From positions 246,877-310,876 of the forward strand of contig NZ_QICD01000001.1 of assembly GCF_003726035.1 (NCBI RefSeq): a stretch of DNA of 64,000 bases, given 5' to 3'. Positions 16,295 through 24,800 of the stretch are shown here, piece after piece. Position numbers and translations under genes: made by a program. Source of the stretch: Paraeggerthella hongkongensis (GTDB lineage: Bacteria; Actinomycetota; Coriobacteriia; Coriobacteriales; Eggerthellaceae). The notes beneath the pieces are model-generated. The model had not been told where the DNA came from. It saw nothing but the letters and a program-made list of their open reading frames with translations, and made no database searches. Numbering within the stretch: position 1 is the stretch's first letter; each line of letters opens with the position of its first letter.

Positions 16295-18223
16295 TCAGGC
16301 TGTCTTGTCGGTCTGCTCTTGCTTGGCGGCTTCTTCCCCGCGTTCGGCCAAGTACATGCTCATGGTGTGCTGCGTGATGTCGGAACGGTTGATAACGCCC
16401 ACCACCTGGCCATCGTCCAGCACGGGCACTTTCTTGAGGTGGTTTTCGCCCAGCACGCGGCACACTTCGGTCAGATCGTCGTGCGCATCCACTCCGATGA
16501 TGCCCTTCGCCCCGATGCTGCGAGCGGGCATGGCCATGAGGTCGTCGAGCTTCTGCTTGAAATCGTCCGAATCCGAACGGATGGTCTGAATGATCATGAC
16601 CACGGGATCCATGAGCATTTGCGAGCGCTTGGCCAGAAAGCGCATGATGTCGCCGTCGGAGACGAACCCGACGGCCTTCCCGCGTTCGTCCACCAGCGGC
16701 ACCGCGCTGATATGCTTGTCCACCAGCAGCTGCATCGCCTCGGCGACGGTCGCGGTTTCGGGAAGCGTGTAGACTTCGCGCTTCATGATGGACTCGAGCA
16801 CGGTTCGGCGCACGTTTCCCTTGTCTTTCGCGGCGGCTTCGCCGGGCTTGTTCTTCACCAGGCCCACCACCATGATGAAGCCGGCCAGGCACATGAGCGT
16901 GGCCACGCCGAACGCCACGTTGATGCCGAAGAAGCTGGCGGCGGGCTCTCCCATGGCGGGCGCGCTCGCATTCGTTGCGATGGTGGAGGCGGACACGATG
17001 ATGGCCGTTCCCAGCGAGCCCGCCACTTGGCGCAGCGTGTTGTTCACCGACGTGCCGTGGTTCACCAGGCTGTTGTCGAGCGCGTTCATGCCCCACGTGG
17101 TGATGGGCATGTTCACAAGCGCAAGCGAGAACATGCGCACGGTGTATATGAGCGTGAGCGTGATGATGCCCATGTCGGGGCCCAGAAACACGAAGCAGAA
17201 CGAGGTTGCCGTAAGGATCCCCATGCCCACCAGGCTGAGCGCGCGCGGGCCGTGCTTGTCGAACAGGCGGCCGGCGATGGGACCCATGGCTCCCATGATG
17301 ATGGCGCCGGGCAGCAGCACCAAGCCGGATACGGTGGCCGAATAGCCCATGAGCGATTGCAGGTAGATGGGCACCAGGATGCCCGCGGCCAGCAGCGCTC
17401 CTTGCACCAACATGCCGATGACGGTGGCGACCAAGAACTTGCGGTTGGCCAGCACGCGCACTTCCAGCATGGGATGCTCCATGCTCAGCTGCCGGCGGAA
17501 GAACAGCACGAGCGCAACCGCGCCGGCCAGCGTTCCCACGGCGGCGCCCACGCTCACGCCGTACGACCCGATGGTCGACAAGCCGTAGAGCAATCCGCCG
17601 AATCCCACGCTCGACAACACTACCGAAGGCACGTCCAGCGTGACGTCCTTCTTCGTGCTGCCGCCTTTTTGCAGGACGAATGCCGCGATGACGACGACCA
17701 ACGCCGACAGCACCGCGATGATGTAGAACATGTCGTGCCAGGTGTAGCGGTCGATGATGATGCCGGCTGCCGTGGGGCCGATGGCCGGGCCGAAGGCGAT
17801 GACGATGCCGAACAGCCCCATGGCCGTGCCGCGCTTCTCAAGGGGGAAGGTCCACATGAGCACGGTCATCACAAGCGGCATGAGGATGCCGGCGCCCGCG
17901 GCTTGCACCAGGCGGCCGAGCAGCAGTACGAAAAAGCTGGGGCCCCAGCCTGCCAAGGCGCTGCCGGCAGTGAAGATGACCATGGATATCAAAAACAAGC
18001 GCCGGGTGGTGAAGCGGTCGGTCAAAAACGCCGTAATGGGAATCATGATGGCGTTGACCAGGGTGAAACCCGTGGTCAGCCATTGTGCGGTGGCAGCGTC
18101 CACGTTCATTTCGACCATGACCGAGGGTAGGGCCGGAGCCACGACGGTCTGGTTCAAAACGGTGACGAAGGTGCCGAACACCAACACTGCCAACATAACG
18201 ATCTGCTTGCGCGATAAACCCAT
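16295..18223 (-). CDS. DHA2-family MFS drug efflux transporter fused to two CBS domains
   Basis: A 642-residue membrane protein. Residues 1-~465 form a 14-helix DHA2 (EmrB/QacA-type) proton-driven exporter: TVLNQTVVAPALPSV at the first helix, DRFTTRRLFLISM in loop 2-3, and the family signature GRLVQAAGAGILMPLVM. After a basic linker, residues ~485-620 hold a CBS pair: MKREVYTLPETATVAEAMQLL ... VGFVSDGDIMRFL and ENHLKKVPVLDDGQVVGVIN. CBS pairs bind adenine nucleotides and would let transport respond to energy state. The fusion is unusual for this family. The start is preceded by GGAAGGAACGGCTCT, nearly the same leader as the paralogue at 20808. The operator at 18344-18358 overlaps its promoter. 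Confidence 0.9.
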   Translation of the reverse strand: MGLSRKQIVMLAVLVFGTFVTVLNQTVVAPALPSVMVEMNVDAATAQWLTTGFTLVNAIMIPITAFLTDRFTTRRLFLISMVIFTAGSALAGWGPSFFVLLLGRLVQAAGAGILMPLVMTVLMWTFPLEKRGTAMGLFGIVIAFGPAIGPTAAGIIIDRYTWHDMFYIIAVLSALVVVIAAFVLQKGGSTKKDVTLDVPSVVLSSVGFGGLLYGLSTIGSYGVSVGAAVGTLAGAVALVLFFRRQLSMEHPMLEVRVLANRKFLVATVIGMLVQGALLAAGILVPIYLQSLMGYSATVSGLVLLPGAIIMGAMGPIAGRLFDKHGPRALSLVGMGILTATSFCFVFLGPDMGIITLTLIYTVRMFSLALVNMPITTWGMNALDNSLVNHGTSVNNTLRQVAGSLGTAIIVSASTIATNASAPAMGEPAASFFGINVAFGVATLMCLAGFIMVVGLVKNKPGEAAAKDKGNVRRTVLESIMKREVYTLPETATVAEAMQLLVDKHISAVPLVDERGKAVGFVSDGDIMRFLAKRSQMLMDPVVMIIQTIRSDSDDFKQKLDDLMAMPARSIGAKGIIGVDAHDDLTEVCRVLGENHLKKVPVLDDGQVVGVINRSDITQHTMSMYLAERGEEAAKQEQTDKTA

Positions 18224-18277
18224 AGAGCCGTTCCTTCCGATGTGCTTTTCGTTTGCGTCCTATGCTCCAACGCGAAC

Positions 18278-18327
18278 GAAGGCGCCTTCGGGGCGGGGAC
18301 TTTTGATCCGGATCCGAAGGCGCCTTC
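18278..18327 (-). promoter_or_regulatory. 5'UTR hairpin of the MFS-CBS transcript
   Basis: Two 14-bp complementary arms (18278-18291 and 18314-18327), each containing the self-complementary word GAAGGCGCCTTC, lie between the promoter and the start codon. An equivalent but sequence-unrelated 14-bp-arm hairpin is in the same place before the paralogue (20845-20898). A role in mRNA stability or attenuation is inferred. Confidence 0.6.
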
Positions 18328-18343
18328 ACGCATTGGTGAAATG

Positions 18344-18380
18344 TTACACTAAGTATAAATATTTGATTGAGGAATGGAAA
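18344..18380 (-). promoter_or_regulatory. Promoter and TetR-type operator of the MFS-CBS gene
   Basis: On the minus strand a -35 TTTCCA (18375-18380) and a -10 TATACT (18352-18357) are 17 bp apart. The near-palindrome TTACACTAAGTATAA (18344-18358) covers the -10. The same 15-bp word with one change at its centre sits over the paralogue's promoter at 20915-20929, so one repressor probably controls both. The tetR gene at 21024 is the obvious candidate. Confidence 0.75.
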
Positions 18381-18465
18381 GCGGCTGGGGCGAAGCGATC
18401 GGCCTCTGCACGGAAACGGCACATTGGGAAAGCGGGGAAGGGTACGATCGGGGCGCCCGCGAACC

Positions 18466-18948
18466 TTAGAAGACGGTTCGCTTGTGTTTGGCCAGCAGCT
18501 CGGCGGGAACGTGGCAGTAATCGCCCGGACATCTATCGAGCCTGTCCTGGTGCTCGTCAGCGCTCCTGACGTATCTTGACAAGGGCTTCACTTCGACGAC
18601 GATCCTCTTCGCATCGTTGCGCGCTTCGATGAAGGCCCTTGCTTCATCAAGATGACGGGGGTCTTCGCTGTACATGCCGGTACGGTATTTCTCCCCAACG
18701 TCGATTCCCTGTTTGTTCAAGCTGTAGGGGTCGATGATTTCGAAGAAGTACTCCGCAAGTTGAGCGACGGACACAGCATGTTCGTCGAAGACGGTTCTGA
18801 CGCATTCCGCATAACCGTCGTAGGGCCCGTCAAGCGCGTCGGTGCTGCCGTTGGCGCGGCCCGCTTCGGTTTCGACGACGCCCGGCAGGGTTTTCATATA
18901 GGCCTGAACGCCCCATAGGCAGCCGCCGGCGAAATACATGGTTTGCAT
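18466..18948 (-). CDS. msrA: Peptide-methionine (S)-S-oxide reductase MsrA
   Basis: A 160-residue enzyme that repairs methionine-S-sulfoxide in oxidised proteins. The active site is near the N-terminus: FAGGCLWGVQAYM with catalytic Cys10. The canonical motif is GCFWG, so a Leu replaces the Phe that packs on the substrate methyl. The YDGYAECVRTVFDE stretch and FFEIIDPYSLNKQGIDVGEKYRTGMY (~residues 68-95) match the family core. The C-terminal Cys in RCPGDYCH is available as a resolving residue. GAGGAG precedes the ATG at 18948. It lies between the two paralogous MFS genes on the same strand, with repeat element A upstream. Confidence 0.93.
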   Translation of the reverse strand: MQTMYFAGGCLWGVQAYMKTLPGVVETEAGRANGSTDALDGPYDGYAECVRTVFDEHAVSVAQLAEYFFEIIDPYSLNKQGIDVGEKYRTGMYSEDPRHLDEARAFIEARNDAKRIVVEVKPLSRYVRSADEHQDRLDRCPGDYCHVPAELLAKHKRTVF

Positions 18949-19095
18949 GACGGATGCTCCTCATCCTTCTTCTTTTTGAACTTTGCACCCATCATAACCG
19001 CAAAGCGCATGGTTCGCTCTGCTGGTCGGGGAGAGCGGGCGAGTCGGGTTCGCATTGCGGGAAGAGCCGGCTCCTTCGTTCGCCAAAGCGATTCT

Positions 19096-19244
19096 GCTCG
19101 ATTTTGCCCTCAATGTTGCGTTTTTCGAGCCCGCAGAACCCTTCCCCGTCCTTCCTTTATGCGCGCAACTCTATAAGCCCAGTTCGCAGAAGCGCGACTT
19201 TCGAGGGGGTCGGGCGGCGTGCAACATTGCTGTAAAAATCGTGC
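19096..19244. mobile_element. 149-bp inverted-repeat element, copy A
   Basis: Terminal inverted repeats of ~25 bp (19096-19120 and 19221-19244) share the words GATTTT...CAATGTTGC and GCAACATTGC...AAAATCGTGC. The right end matches copy B (30101-30125) at nearly every position over 24 bases. It occupies the msrA/MFS intergenic gap; the rest of 18949-19365 shows no gene. The ~100-bp interior is related to that of copy B around CCCAGTTCG. MITE-like behaviour is inferred. Confidence 0.7.
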
Positions 19245-19365
19245 GGTCGAGGATCGTCTCTATGCCAGATCGCCCCTGCCGGGCGCTCGGTCAGGCTGTC
19301 TCCCTGGGCATGCGGCGTCAATTTGCGGGGTCGCCTGTCGTCCGGCGCCGCTTCGCCGCGCATCG

Positions 19366-20808
19366 TCAACCGGAAACTTCGACAACGCGCTTATGCGCGT
19401 GGTGCTTGCGGCGTCCAACGCTTGTGCCGGGCTTGTTTTTCACCAGAACGGCTACCAGCACGAAACCCGTCAAGCAAAGCGTCGCCGACAGGCCGAACGA
19501 CACATCCACCCCAAAGAAGCTTGCGGCAGCTTGGCCCATGCTGGGCGCGCTTGCGTTGGTCACGGTGGTCGAGGCGGAGATGATCAGCGCGGTTCCCAGG
19601 GATCCGGCAACTTGGCGCAGGGTGTTGTTGACCGAGGTTCCGTGGTTCACGATTTCAGTCGGAAGGGCATTCAACCCCCAGGTGGTGATGGGCATGTTCA
19701 CAAGCGATAGGCCGAACAGCCTTACAGTATACAGGGCCGCAACCATGATGATGCCCGAATGCGGCCCTAGAAGCGAAAAGCAGAAGGTGGTGATCGTCAA
19801 CATGCCCATGCCCACGAGCGCCAGCATGCGCGGGCCATGCCTGTCGAACAGGCGCCCCGCAATCGGCCCCATCACGGCCATGATGAGAGCGCCGGGCAGC
19901 AGCACCAGGCCGGACACCGTGGCGGAATAGCCCATAAGCGACTGTAGATAAATGGGAACCAAGATAATGGCGGCCAGCAACGCTCCTTGCACCAGCATGA
20001 CGATGATCACGGCTACCAAAAAACGACGGTTTTGCAGCACGCGCACCTGAAGCATGGGGTGCTCCATGCGCAGTTGCCGGCGGAAGAACAGCACCAACGA
20101 GCCCATGCCCAGCATCGTCCCGACCACTGCGCTTAGGGTGGGCCCCGACGACCCCAAGGTGGAAAGCCCGTACAAAAGCCCGCCAAAGCCCAAGGTGGAA
20201 AGCGCTACGGACAGCACGTCCAGCTTGACGTCCTTGTTCACGTGATCGGTTGATTTGAGCACGACGGCCGCCGCAATCGCCACGGCGCTCGAGAGCGCGG
20301 CGATGCCGAAGAAGATGTCGTGCCACGTGGCGTGGTCGATGATGATGCCCGCAACCGTTGGGCCGATTGCAGGCGCAAACGCTATCACGATAGCGTATAT
20401 GCCCATGGCTGAGCCGCGTTTTTCAAAGGGGAAGGTGCGCAAAAGCACGGTCATTACCAGCGGCAGCAAAATGCCTGCGCCTGCCGCCTGCACGAGGCGC
20501 CCACCTAAAAGAACGGCAAACGAAGGGCCCCACCCGGCAAGAAGGCTGCCTACGGCGAAGATGCCCATTGCCGCAACGAACAAGCAGCGCGTGGGAAACC
20601 TGTCGGTCAAAAATGCCGTAATGGGAATCATGATGGCGTTCATAAGAGTGAAGCCCGAGGTAAGCCACTGGGCATCGGCGGCATTGACGCCCATTTCGGA
20701 CATGATGGAGGGCAGAACGGGGGCGACGACGGTCTGGTTCAAAATGGCGACGAACGATCCAAGCATGAGAAGGGCCAAGGTGACGATCTGTTTATGCGAC
20801 AAGCCCAT
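19366..20808 (-). CDS. DHA2-family MFS drug efflux transporter (paralogue without CBS)
   Basis: A 480-residue 14-helix exporter clearly paralogous to the MFS-CBS protein at 16295-18223, with the same landmarks (AILNQTVVAPVLPSIMSEMG, GRLVQAAGAGILLPLVMTVL, PIYLQSLMGYSATVSGLVLLP, ITTWGLNALP). It ends shortly after the last helix, where the other protein continues into CBS domains. The ribosome-binding site and first codons (AAAGGAACGGCTCT, MGLSxKQIV) are shared. Both genes arose by duplication, followed by gain or loss of the regulatory domain. It is divergent from the tetR gene at 21024 with an operator between them, so a drug-inducible efflux system is likely. The substrate is unknown. Confidence 0.92.
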   Translation of the reverse strand: MGLSHKQIVTLALLMLGSFVAILNQTVVAPVLPSIMSEMGVNAADAQWLTSGFTLMNAIMIPITAFLTDRFPTRCLFVAAMGIFAVGSLLAGWGPSFAVLLGGRLVQAAGAGILLPLVMTVLLRTFPFEKRGSAMGIYAIVIAFAPAIGPTVAGIIIDHATWHDIFFGIAALSSAVAIAAAVVLKSTDHVNKDVKLDVLSVALSTLGFGGLLYGLSTLGSSGPTLSAVVGTMLGMGSLVLFFRRQLRMEHPMLQVRVLQNRRFLVAVIIVMLVQGALLAAIILVPIYLQSLMGYSATVSGLVLLPGALIMAVMGPIAGRLFDRHGPRMLALVGMGMLTITTFCFSLLGPHSGIIMVAALYTVRLFGLSLVNMPITTWGLNALPTEIVNHGTSVNNTLRQVAGSLGTALIISASTTVTNASAPSMGQAAASFFGVDVSFGLSATLCLTGFVLVAVLVKNKPGTSVGRRKHHAHKRVVEVSG

Positions 20809-20844
20809 AGAGCCGTTCCTTTCGAATACGAGGGCGTTTCAAAG

Positions 20845-20898
20845 GACGTAGCGCCTCCGGCCAGGTTACAAAGCAACCATGTTGGGAGGCGCTACGTC
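20845..20898 (-). promoter_or_regulatory. 5'UTR hairpin of the second MFS transcript
   Basis: Arms GACGTAGCGCCTCC (20845-20858) and GGAGGCGCTACGTC (20885-20898) are perfectly complementary around 26 bases. It lies between the promoter and the start codon, like the hairpin before the MFS-CBS gene, but with a different sequence. Confidence 0.65.
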
Positions 20899-20914
20899 TG
20901 GGCAATCCATTAAC

Positions 20915-20951
20915 TTACACTTAGTATAAATATCTACCAAATAGAAGGAAA
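20915..20951 (-). promoter_or_regulatory. Promoter and TetR-type operator of the second MFS gene
   Basis: Minus-strand -35 TTTCCT (20946-20951) and -10 TATACT (20923-20928) with a 17-bp spacer. The operator TTACACTTAGTATAA (20915-20929) covers the -10 and differs from the 18344 copy only at the central base. It lies in the divergent gap before the tetR gene, where it could also repress that gene. Confidence 0.78.
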
Positions 20952-21023
20952 GACCGTAAAGCGAAAGTTGTGGTACCCTGCACGTAAACGGCATATCAAC
21001 AGCGTCGGGAGGTTGCGTTTACT

Positions 21024-21695
21024 GTGGCGGAGGTTGCATCCGAGGGATTGCGGTATCGTAAAAAATTAAAAGCTCGTTTGAACGTGGAGCGTGCTGCGCT
21101 TGAATTGGTTATCGAACACGGCTTCGACGGAGTGACGGTCGAGGATATTTGCGAACGTGCGGAGATTTCCAAGAAGACGTTTTTCAATTACTTCTCGTCC
21201 AAGGCATCGGCCGTGATGGGTCGGATGGACGTGTTTCCAGATGAGAATCGCCTGGTAGAGCTTCTTAAAGAGCATGCAGACGCGTGTTATCTTGATGTGT
21301 TGATCGACGTGGTGGGAGCCCGGTTGTCCTCGGGCGTGGACGAGGGCGTCGTCGAGCTGCGCCGCGAGGCTTTGCGTTCGATGCCGCAGCTGTTCTTCCA
21401 GGGGCAGCGCGACCTGCTGGCCGTGCAGCATTCCATTGCGCAGGCGTTGCGCTTGCTGTTGGCGGAGTGCCCCGGCCGGCGCATGCTTGCAGGCCGGTCG
21501 GTTGAAGAGGAGGCGCTGGTCGCCTCGTCAACCGCAATCGGGCTTGCTCGCACGCGCGCCATGCTGCACGTGCGTGGCGACAGTGCTTTCTCCGCCGCCG
21601 ACACGCGCCGCATGATTGCGGAGTACCTGCTAGCGGGGGATGAGCTGGCAGGCTCCGATGCCGGCTCATGCACAACCAGGGCTCAAGGGATTTGA
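21024..21695 (+). CDS. TetR-family regulator of the adjacent MFS efflux genes
   Basis: A 223-residue TetR-family repressor. The helix-turn-helix is clear: ERAALELVIEHGFDGVTVED then ICERAEISKKTFFNYFSSKASAVMG at residues ~22-67, with the diagnostic TFFNYFSSK recognition-helix end. The start codon is GTG at 21024, with GGGAGG about ten bases upstream. The gene is divergent from the MFS gene at 20808, and the shared 15-bp operator occurs in front of both MFS genes, so it probably represses both and is relieved by a transported drug. The C-terminal ligand domain is not recognisable. Confidence 0.88.
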   Translation: MAEVASEGLRYRKKLKARLNVERAALELVIEHGFDGVTVEDICERAEISKKTFFNYFSSKASAVMGRMDVFPDENRLVELLKEHADACYLDVLIDVVGARLSSGVDEGVVELRREALRSMPQLFFQGQRDLLAVQHSIAQALRLLLAECPGRRMLAGRSVEEEALVASSTAIGLARTRAMLHVRGDSAFSAADTRRMIAEYLLAGDELAGSDAGSCTTRAQGI

Positions 21696-21886
21696 AAAGC
21701 TGAAAGGCCCGGCGTTCAAGGCCTGGCGTTCGGCCGTTTGCGGACGACGCTGGTTTTGGCGTTGGGCTTTGCCGGGCGGAGTGCGCGCGGGAGCGCGTAT
21801 ACTGGGAGACTGCAATCGGTTCGCCGCTGCCGTGCTGCGTCGAATCCGAAGCTTGCGTGTTCGCTTGCGAGAAGAAGGGACCGCGT

Positions 21887-24800
21887 ATGCCGTCTCGCTC
21901 GAATCCCCCATTCGCTTCGTGGCGCTTTGCCCCGACGTGCTCCCGGCCGCTCGCTCGCTTGATCGCGGTGCTGTGCGCGTTTCTTCTGGTGGTTGGGCTT
22001 GTGCCCATAGCTCCTGTTGCAGCATACGGCGAGGACGGCGATGGGCCTGCGGGCGCAGAAGCTCCCACCGTCGAGGAGATGCTCAACGCGGGACCGTATG
22101 TGGAAGGCGAGGCTCTTGTCGTGTACCGCGACAGCGTCTCCCAGCCGCGCTCGCGATGGTTCGAGCCGGTCGACCCGTTGGCGTCTGCGGGGTTTTCGGT
22201 AGAGGAGTCGTGGGACTTTTCAGGCGTTGACGCCGTTGCGCCAAAGGAGGAAGACTCTGCGGCGGCGCATGGCGGCATGGCGAGAAGCGCCTTTGGTTTT
22301 GGAAACGAGCTCGAATCCGGCTCTTCCGGCGACAATGCAGCGCTTGACGCGAAGATGGATGCGCGCGTGGCGCGCGTAACCAAGTCCAATGCCAGCACGG
22401 CCGAGCTTTTGGAAGAGCTCCAGGCGGCAAGGGGCGTGTTGGCGGTTGCCCCCAACTATGTGCGCAAAGTCGCCGAGCCGATTAAGCTTCAGGTGCCGCA
22501 GGGGCTTGCAGACGCGATGGCTTCGGCGGCGGCTCCGACGATCCCGGCCGAACCCGCACCCGCGCCCGCAGCCGGTTCGGCATCCGCAGCTTCGACATCC
22601 GCCGCCGATGCCGCCGCGCAAGCGCAGCAGCCAGCCCGAAGCGGCGTCCCGACGCGGCCGACTTCCGTTGTGGAAGGCACCGATGTGCTCCCGGTTTACG
22701 GGCAGGGCAGCCCCGTCGCAAACGATCCTTTGCTTGCCATGCAGTGGTCGCTTAACAATGCCATCGTCACGGACGGCGGCACGCCTGCGAATTCGGATGT
22801 GGATCTTGCCGGCGTGCGCGCTGCAGCGGCCGCGGGGAAGCCCAACATCGTGGCCGTGCTCGATACCGGCGTGGATTGCAGCAACGTCGACCTGCAAGAT
22901 GCCATGTGGGAGAACCCCGGCGACATCCCCGGTGCGCCGGGTGGTGCGGGCACGCACGGGTTCGACTTCGTCGACGGCGATGATCAGCCGCTTCCCGATA
23001 GCAATACGTTCGATGATTCCCATGGAACCCACTGTGCGGGCATCGTGGCTGCGTCCAGCGATAACGCAACGGGAATTTCGGGCGTTTCGCCGAATACCAA
23101 GATCATGGCATTCCGCCTGGCTGGTAAATCAACCGGTGGTAATTCCAGCGACAGCACTGCTTTAGCCGCGTACGCATATATTCTGCATGCCAAGTTGGCG
23201 GGTGAAAACGTGGTTGCGGCCAGCAATTCTTGGATCGGCCTATACTCGCCGGTGATCGAATATGCTATGAATCAGGCTGGCCGTGCGGGAGTGTTGACGG
23301 TGTTTTGCGCTGGCAACGATAGCGTCGATGCGGGCACGGATGCGGTTGGCAGCGTGTCGTACGGACTGTCGGATAGCCCCTATATAGTGAACGTGGCGGC
23401 AACTTCGCCGTATGGCGCGTATGCCACCTACAGCAATCATGGCAAGGCTATTGTCGATATCGCCGTGCCGGGATCGGCGATTCTCTCCACGGTTGCCACG
23501 GGCGCTCAAGCGTATTTGCCGGCGGCGGCCAAGCTTCTTGATGACGCAGGCCCGACGCCGAACGAGCGCTCGCTGTATTATCACAACATGGCGGACTTTG
23601 CGCAGGATGCCGCCAATGCGGAAGTTGTTTTGCTTGGAGTCAATGGAAGCCCTGCCGACCAAGATAGGCTGCAGGTATCGCGGGGAATTGGCCTTGACGG
23701 ACGCGATGCGCTGCGCTTCGATGTGGAAAACGGCATGGCTCCGGACGAGGGCGTTTCAGTCTCTTGGCGCATTGACAATCCGTTCAAGGGAATGTCGTGG
23801 GAGCGGGCTCGTACGGCTCGCGTTGCGGTGATGCCCGGCGTTTCGTTGAGCGAATCGTATGAAAACGGCACGGGCGAAGTCTCTGCCTTCGCTTCCATAT
23901 ATGCGGACGATCCGGAGCATACTCAAGTACTGGGCCTGGGTGGATCGTATGGCGGAATCGACGGGGCTGGTCTTTCGTCGGCGGGTTTTTGGGACGAGGA
24001 ATCGTTTGAGCTTATTGTCGATCAGGATAGCATTGCAGTTGGCGTGACGGTTTTGGCATGGCCGAGCGATCAATCCAATCGGACCGCTTCTGTCACGGTA
24101 ACCGATTTCGGCATTGGATTTCCCAGCAACGACCAGGCGTACGGTTACATAGGCGGCACGTCTATGGCGTGTCCGTTGGTGGCTGGCGCTGTGGGATTGC
24201 TTGCTTCGGTGCACCCGAACGATTCCGCGCTTGATATACGCGGGCGCATCGTAGGGGGGACGAAAAGCCTGCACGATGCGGCATCGGGAGATTTCCCCGC
24301 CTATGCGGGCAATTACGATACGGCGGGCCGGCCGAAGCGAACCGCATCGAACGGGACGCTCGATCTGTCCGTCGCCGCAGGAGATGCCGTGCATCCCAAT
24401 ACCTGGGCCGCCCGAGCGGTCGAAGACGGTAGCGGCGAAGGCGCGGGAGCCGGCGGCGAAGGCGAAGGCGCGGATGCCGGCGGCGCGAAAACGCTTGTGT
24501 TGGAAGGCTATGGATTGCAGCGGGCGACAGCGCTGCTCATCGACGGCGTCGCGGTCGACGATGCTCTGTGGCAAGCGGACGCCGACGGTTCGCGCGTGGT
24601 GGTGCGTGAGCCAGCCTTGCTCGACGGCGCGCACCATATGGTGGAGGTGTCGGACGGCAAGGCCACCCATTATGCGAAGTATGCCTTTCCCCTGGTTGAC
24701 CAGCGAATTTCATTCGAGCGCGTTTCCAGCTTGCCTGACTTCGCGCTTCCCGACGAAGCTGGATCCAACGCGGGAGTCTTGATTGCCGCAGCGGACCGCT

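Noticed and set aside
19096..19244. Integron attC sites
   Set aside because: The ends read AATGTTGCG rather than the GTTRRRY core, no integrase is present, and the elements lie between unrelated host genes.
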